Assembly (NCBI RefSeq): GCF_000239775.1
Contig: NZ_CAFI01000497.1
Location: 44,365 to 108,364 of the forward strand
DNA length: 64,000 bases
DNA from: Bradyrhizobium sp. ORS 375
GTDB lineage: Bacteria > Pseudomonadota > Alphaproteobacteria > Rhizobiales > Xanthobacteraceae
Reading direction: 5' to 3'
Below the pieces are notes generated by a model. The model saw only the letters and a list, made by a program, of their open reading frames with translations, was not told where the DNA came from and ran no database searches. The translations under genes were made by a program, and so were the position numbers. Position 1 is the stretch's first letter. Each line of letters starts with the position of its first letter. This document shows positions 59,762-64,000 of the stretch, piece after piece.

Positions 59762-60100
59762 CTACTTGAGCGTCGTCAGCGAGACGAACGGCTTGGGCGC
59801 CGGCTTCGGCGGAGCGACGGCTTCCTTGAGCACTTTGAAGACACGCTGGTCGAGCGGGGTGGACTCGACGAAGTCCTGATAGGCCTGCTCCAGAAAGGAT
59901 TTACAGCGGGTTGCGATCTCCTCGTTGGAGACGTCCGAGAAATCCTCGTTGACCAGATACTGGCCCATCCGCCTGAGGATGTGCAGACGGCAGACATTCA
60001 GGACCTTGGGATCGTAGTCGACACCGAGCAGCTTGAAGAACTCTTCGGCCGCTGACGTCTGCTTCAGTTGCTCGAGCACATTCGGTATTGCCGCAGTCAT
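59762..60100 (-). CDS. nifW: Nitrogenase-stabilising/protective protein NifW
   Basis: 112 residues ([66 protein letters not shown]). The SAEEFF-x-L-x-V-x-YD...VCRLHIL signature is NifW, which protects MoFe protein from oxygen or helps its maturation. Overlaps cysE by four bases. Confidence 0.94.
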   Translation of the reverse strand: MTAAIPNVLEQLKQTSAAEEFFKLLGVDYDPKVLNVCRLHILRRMGQYLVNEDFSDVSNEEIATRCKSFLEQAYQDFVESTPLDQRVFKVLKEAVAPPKPAPKPFVSLTTLK

Positions 60101-60888
60101 TGCTTCGCTCCTTGAGTCAAAGTCGGATCAACCTCGCAGCCATTGATCGGCGCCGGCGGCGGTGGTCCCTGGCGCACCTTCTGCCGGACATGCGCGAGCT
60201 GCGCTTCGAGGAACTCGATGCGGTCGAGCATCACCGACAGCGCCTCGCCGACCGGATCAGGCATGAGGTGATGATCCAGATCGATGCGGCCGACGGTGCG
60301 GCGATGCGTGAACTCCGGCCGCACCACCTTGGCCGGGATGCCGACCACGGTGACATCCGGCGGCGTGCTCTGGATGACGACGGAGTTGGCGCCGACCCGG
60401 GTGCGCTGGCCAATCGTGATCGGCCCGAGGATCTTGGCGCCGGCGCCGACGACGACGCCATTCTCAAGTGTCGGATGCCGTTTGCCTGGGGACCACGACG
60501 TTCCGCCCAGGGTGACGCCGTGATAGAGCGTCACGTCGTCGCCGACCTCGGCCGTCTCCCCGATGACGACGCAGGCGCCGTGGTCGATGAAGAAGCGATG
60601 GCCGATCTGAGCGGCGGGATGAATGTCGACGTTCGACAGGAAACGTGCGAGCCATGACAACAGCCGCGCCGGAAATCGCCAGCCGCGGATCCACAGCCGA
60701 TGCGCGAGGCGGTGCCAGATCAGCGCGTGAATGCCGGGATAGGTCAGCAAGGTCTCGATCTCGCCGCGCGCAGCGGGATCTCGCGAGCGGACGCAGCCGA
60801 TGTCCTCGCGGATCAGGCGGAACAGCGAGGGCGGGCTCGCCTCTGCGGCGACGGGCTTGGCAATCGGGTTGTCCACGATGTCGGTCAT
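60097..60888 (-). CDS. cysE: Serine O-acetyltransferase CysE, nif-linked
   Basis: 263 residues: an N-terminal helical domain ([34 protein letters not shown]) and a hexapeptide beta-helix ([45 protein letters not shown]). Makes O-acetylserine for cysteine, hence sulfur for Fe-S clusters. It lies between nifV and nifW, as in other nif clusters (nifP role). Two bases separate it from nifV. Confidence 0.94.
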   Translation of the reverse strand: MTDIVDNPIAKPVAAEASPPSLFRLIREDIGCVRSRDPAARGEIETLLTYPGIHALIWHRLAHRLWIRGWRFPARLLSWLARFLSNVDIHPAAQIGHRFFIDHGACVVIGETAEVGDDVTLYHGVTLGGTSWSPGKRHPTLENGVVVGAGAKILGPITIGQRTRVGANSVVIQSTPPDVTVVGIPAKVVRPEFTHRRTVGRIDLDHHLMPDPVGEALSVMLDRIEFLEAQLAHVRQKVRQGPPPPAPINGCEVDPTLTQGAKQ

Positions 60889-60890
60889 GA

Positions 60891-62030
60891 TCAGGCAAAG
60901 CTCGCATGCGGGTGATCACAGACTTCGCGCCAGATGGCGGCAACGGCTTCCTTCGGCACGGGCCCCTTGTGAGCGACCGCATGCTTGCGCACGCGCGCCA
61001 GGATGCGCTGGGCCTGATCGGCGCTCGCCGGCAGGCGCAGATCCGAGAGCAGCGAGGTGATCGCCGACAGTCCCGAATGCTTGCCGATCACGATCCGGTT
61101 CGAACGGCCGAACAGCATGGGATCGAGCGCCTGGTAGGTCCGCTGATCCTTCAGCAGGCCGTCGACGTGAATACCCGACTCGTGGGTGAAGACATGCTCG
61201 CCGACGATCGCCTTGTTGAGCGGGATAGCGCGCGCCGCAGCGGCCGCGACGACATTGGCGACATGATCGAGCTCAGCGAGCACGATACCGGTCTCGCGGC
61301 GGTAGAGCTGCCGCAGCGCCACCGCGACCTCCTCCAGCGGCGCGTTGCCGGCTCGTTCGCCGAGGCCAATGACCGTCACCGACGCGTGCGTCGCGCCGGC
61401 CTTCACTGCCGCGAGCGTGTTAGCGGTGGCAAGGCCGAGATCGTCATGGCCGTGAAACTCGATCTCCAGGTCCGTGGTCGCGCGCAAGGCTCCGACCAGC
61501 GCCGATGTCGCATCCGGATCGAGCACGCTCAAGGTATCGGCGACGCGGAAGCGCCGTGCGCCGAGCGCCTTTGCGGTCGCGATCACCTCAGCGAGAAAAC
61601 CAACATCTGCGCGTGAGGAATCCTCACCACCGACCGCAACGTCCAGTCCGCGGCCCCTTGCATAGCCGACCACGCGCTTGAGCAGCTCCAGCGCAACGCT
61701 GCGGCCACCGCCGAGCTTGGCCGCGATCTGCACGTCCGATGTCGGGATGGAGACATTGACCATCGAGACGCCCGCGGCGATGGCGGCATCGACATCCGCC
61801 TCGCGCATCCGGCACCAGCCGATGATGGTGGCCGGCAGACGGGCCTCCACGATCGCGCGGATGGCGGCAATCTCGTCCGCGCCCATCGCAGGTGTCCCGG
61901 CTTCGATCTCGGGTACGCCGGCTCGCGCCAGCGCGCGGGCAATCGCGACCTTCTCTCCGAGGGCAAAAGCGACGCCCGGAGCCTGCTCACCGTCGCGGAG
62001 CGTGGTGTCGTTCAGGATGACCCGGGGCAT
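60891..62030 (-). CDS. nifV: Homocitrate synthase NifV
   Basis: 379 residues with the DRE-TIM start ([17 protein letters not shown]), [20 protein letters not shown] and [20 protein letters not shown], and [16 protein letters not shown]. Makes homocitrate for FeMo-co. Most legume-restricted Bradyrhizobium strains lack it and take homocitrate from the plant, so its presence suggests free-living fixation. ATG 62030 follows GGGAG; the frame extends to 62141 without coding character. Confidence 0.95.
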   Translation of the reverse strand: MPRVILNDTTLRDGEQAPGVAFALGEKVAIARALARAGVPEIEAGTPAMGADEIAAIRAIVEARLPATIIGWCRMREADVDAAIAAGVSMVNVSIPTSDVQIAAKLGGGRSVALELLKRVVGYARGRGLDVAVGGEDSSRADVGFLAEVIATAKALGARRFRVADTLSVLDPDATSALVGALRATTDLEIEFHGHDDLGLATANTLAAVKAGATHASVTVIGLGERAGNAPLEEVAVALRQLYRRETGIVLAELDHVANVVAAAAARAIPLNKAIVGEHVFTHESGIHVDGLLKDQRTYQALDPMLFGRSNRIVIGKHSGLSAITSLLSDLRLPASADQAQRILARVRKHAVAHKGPVPKEAVAAIWREVCDHPHASFA

Positions 62031-62211
62031 CGGGCTCCCGGACCTCGACCTCCCAATATTCTTGCTCCCGGGAGCAGAGCCGGCATCCCGGGCATTCCTG
62101 ATGCCATTCTTGGGCCCGCGCGGTCCGAGGACGTCAGGCATTCACTTGCTCCGTCGCAACCTGTGTCGACCGCCAGAGCTCGACGCTCCATCCACGGCCT
62201 GTCAGTCACTC

Positions 62212-62227
62212 AGCAACGGCCATGCCA
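62212..62227 (-). promoter_or_regulatory. Sigma-54 promoter of nifV
   Basis: On the minus strand TGGCATG-GCCG-TTGCT has GG and GC ten bases apart and one mismatch to consensus. It lies about 180 bases upstream of the nifV start codon, implying a long leader. Confidence 0.85.
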
Positions 62228-62284
62228 GGGCCGACCATCGCTTTAATCGCATGAATTTGCGTGTGTTTTCCGAACGACCGAGAT

Positions 62285-62300
62285 TGTCGGCTTTGTAACA
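62285..62300 (-). promoter_or_regulatory. NifA upstream activator site for nifV
   Basis: TGT-N10-ACA is matched perfectly (TGT at 62285-62287, ACA at 62298-62300). It lies 57-88 bases upstream of the -24/-12 element. Confidence 0.75.
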
Positions 62301-62359
62301 GGGTCGGAAATCGGACGTGCCGGAGATGGAAAGACTTGCGATCGACGCGATGGCGCGCC

Positions 62360-62854
62360 TCAGCCGTGGCGGCTGCGGCGCAAGTGAATGACGACGTCGA
62401 TCCGCTCCATGGCATAGCCCGGCAGCGGCTCAGGCAGTTGCTCGAACGCGACGACCTCCGGCACGTCGACGAGCTCGCCCTCGTCCTCGTAGAAGAAGTG
62501 CGGATGCACCGTGGTGTTGGTGTCGAAGAACGACCGGGAGCCGTCGACGCCGATCTGCCTGAGCAGACCGAGCTCCACAAACTGATTGAGCGTATTGTAG
62601 ATGGTCGCCTGCGAGATCTTCATGCCGGTCGCAACCGCCTCCGCATAGAGCACGTCGGCGGTGATGTGACGGTTGCCATTGCCGAACAGGATGCGGCTGA
62701 GCTGCTGGCGCTGCTGGGTCGGGCGCAAACCGGCCAGCCGCAGCGCGTCCTCGCAGCGGCGCATCAGGGCCTCGCCAGCCTCGCAGGTCTCCGCTTCGGG
62801 ACAGCGTCCATGGTCGGAGTTGCAGGGAGATCCAAGCAGGGGGTCCATCAACAT
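62360..62854 (-). CDS. Fur-family (Irr-like) regulator within the nif operon
   Basis: 164 residues. The DNA-binding part is ALRLAGLRPTQQRQQLSRIL, ITADVLYAEAVATGMKISQA and TIYNTLNQFVELGLLRQIGV. A dimer domain with FFDTNTTVHPHFFYEDEGEL and PEPLPGYAMERIDVVIHLRR follows. The FDTN...HPHFF and P..LP-x-G...VDVVI-x-LR pattern is that of Irr rather than Fur. The N-terminal 30 residues carry four Cys (CNSDHGRCPEAETCE...C), unlike typical Irr. It could link haem/iron status or oxygen to nif expression. Co-transcribed with nifQ (16 bases). Confidence 0.85.
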   Translation of the reverse strand: MLMDPLLGSPCNSDHGRCPEAETCEAGEALMRRCEDALRLAGLRPTQQRQQLSRILFGNGNRHITADVLYAEAVATGMKISQATIYNTLNQFVELGLLRQIGVDGSRSFFDTNTTVHPHFFYEDEGELVDVPEVVAFEQLPEPLPGYAMERIDVVIHLRRSRHG

Positions 62855-62870
62855 CGTCGCAGTCCTTGAC

Positions 62871-63596
62871 TTACATGGCGGCGTTGGCCGCCTCCTGCAG
62901 CGCCACCTCGCGGCGCCGCTCGGCCATCCGGCTCTCACCGCTCTCCTCGCCAAAGCAGAGCGCGAAATCGTTGCATTGGGTGCAGACCGGCGTCGTGCAC
63001 ATGACGAAGCCGTCGTCCTCGCACAGCATGCGGTAGAAGAAGCGCTTCCAGCGCATGTTTCGAGTGTTCCGACTGGCCAGCGGCCCGAAATGGCGCATCA
63101 GCAGCCGTGACAATTCGGAACGCTCGCGCAAGCCGAGGTCTTCCCAGAGATGGTTCGGCTCCATTGCGCGCCGAGCGACCATCGCCGCGAGCCAGCGGCT
63201 GACGTCGCCATCGGTCGAGCGCTGCGCCGTCAGCAGATCGCGCACCATCGCGATCTCGTCGTCATCGGGAGCTGGAGCTGCGCCGTTGATCGGCAGCCAG
63301 GTCGAATCGATCGCGGCGGCGGGAAACAACTGCGCCAGCAGCGCGATCAGCTCGACGGTCGAAAGCCCTGCGCGCTCAGCGAGCGCGCCATGCTCCATCG
63401 CCGAGACTGCGAGGATCGATGCGATCACGTGGCGGTCGAAGTTGAAGTCGTCGTCGATCACCGCCTCGGCTGGGTCGTTCCCTGTGAGCAGGCGGTAGAT
63501 CTGCCGGCCATGATGCCGCTTGTCGTCCTCGAAGGCGAGCGGTGCTTGCAGGTTCACCGCGGCGGCATGCGACGTGTCGACGATTGCGATGGTCAT
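62871..63596 (-). CDS. nifQ: Molybdenum donor protein NifQ
   Basis: 241 residues. The C-terminal Cys motif CTTPVCTQCNDFALC (C200-x4-C205-x2-C208-x5-C214) is the NifQ cluster ligand set that carries a Mo-Fe-S unit to FeMo-co assembly. WLPINGAAPAPDDDEIAMVR and HLWEDLGLRERSELSRLLMR also fit the family. ATG 63596 follows ATAGGAG. Downstream of nifH, past a hairpin. Confidence 0.92.
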   Translation of the reverse strand: MTIAIVDTSHAAAVNLQAPLAFEDDKRHHGRQIYRLLTGNDPAEAVIDDDFNFDRHVIASILAVSAMEHGALAERAGLSTVELIALLAQLFPAAAIDSTWLPINGAAPAPDDDEIAMVRDLLTAQRSTDGDVSRWLAAMVARRAMEPNHLWEDLGLRERSELSRLLMRHFGPLASRNTRNMRWKRFFYRMLCEDDGFVMCTTPVCTQCNDFALCFGEESGESRMAERRREVALQEAANAAM

Positions 63597-63637
63597 GGCG
63601 CGATCTCCTATCGAGGCCGATGAGAGTTCGAAGAAGA

Positions 63638-63672
63638 GGTACCGGCCTCCCGACGGGAGGAAGGCCGGTACC
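63638..63672 (-). terminator. Hairpin between nifH and nifQ
   Basis: GGTACCGGCC and GGCCGGTACC form a perfect ten-base stem enclosing a second CCTCCC/GGGAGG pair. Without a T tract it is probably a partial terminator or 3' stabiliser that lowers nifQ expression relative to nifH. Confidence 0.6.
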
Positions 63673-63680
63673 AAGACTGC

Positions 63681-64000
<320 letters not shown>

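Overview
The window is about 64 kb of GC-rich alphaproteobacterial chromosome. The closest fit is a photosynthetic-type Bradyrhizobium (the ORS278/BTAi1 lineage). That is inferred from the nifH-nifQ-Fur/Irr-like-nifV-cysE-nifW-fixABCX order, the presence of nifV (expected in strains that fix nitrogen outside the nodule), GcrA- and phasin-type proteins, FixK2-, EcfG- and LexA-type alphaproteobacterial promoter motifs, and many small Bradyrhizobium-style hypothetical genes. I see no rRNA, tRNA, CRISPR array or insertion sequence.

Layout. 1-2.3 kb: sparse, partly decayed DNA with a gene cut by the left edge, a frameshifted membrane protein, two perfect LexA (SOS) boxes, tiny ORFs, and a repeated 20-mer that forms promoter-like units. 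2.3-16.7 kb: an outer-membrane barrel protein, a double hybrid histidine kinase, a divergent Nramp-type transporter, a malic enzyme with a FixK box, arginase, OpgC, a small cytochrome c, a phasin and several small conserved proteins. 16.9-28.4 kb: a membrane methyltransferase, an orphan BamA paralogue, a Tyr-rich secreted protein behind a FixK-type promoter, a regulatory cassette (GcrA-like protein plus S24/CI-like repressor with candidate operators), a quinone oxidoreductase, SugE and a flippase-like protein.

28.4-42.6 kb: a complete C-P lyase (phosphonate) locus. phnGHIJKL-phnM-phnN-PPOX runs on the minus strand and phnF diverges from it. phnC-phnD-phnE-phnE is also on the minus strand. A divergent plus-strand operon holds a hexapeptide acetyltransferase, a second phnM and a 2H-phosphoesterase (DUF1045). 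Pho boxes lie in both divergent promoter regions, and a perfect PhnF-type palindrome lies between phnG and phnF. No phnP is present; the DUF1045 protein is the obvious stand-in.

42.6-53.9 kb: an MscS channel; an operon of NitT/TauT-type ABC transporter, formamidase and short-chain dehydrogenase; ahpC-ahpD; and a Sel1-like membrane protein followed by a 782-residue protein that fuses two unrelated solute-binding folds (LivK-type plus TRAP-TAXI-type).

53.9-64 kb: molybdenum genes (modD, DUF2478, a Mop molbindin behind a Mo-box-like palindrome), then nitrogen fixation genes on the minus strand: nifH (cut by the right edge), nifQ, an Irr/Fur-like regulator, nifV, cysE, nifW, fixA, fixB, fixC, fixX. 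nifV and fixA each have a sigma-54 promoter; nifV also has a perfect NifA upstream activator sequence. Together these supply nitrogenase with molybdenum (NifQ, Mop), homocitrate (NifV), cysteine-derived sulfur (CysE) and electrons (FixABCX).
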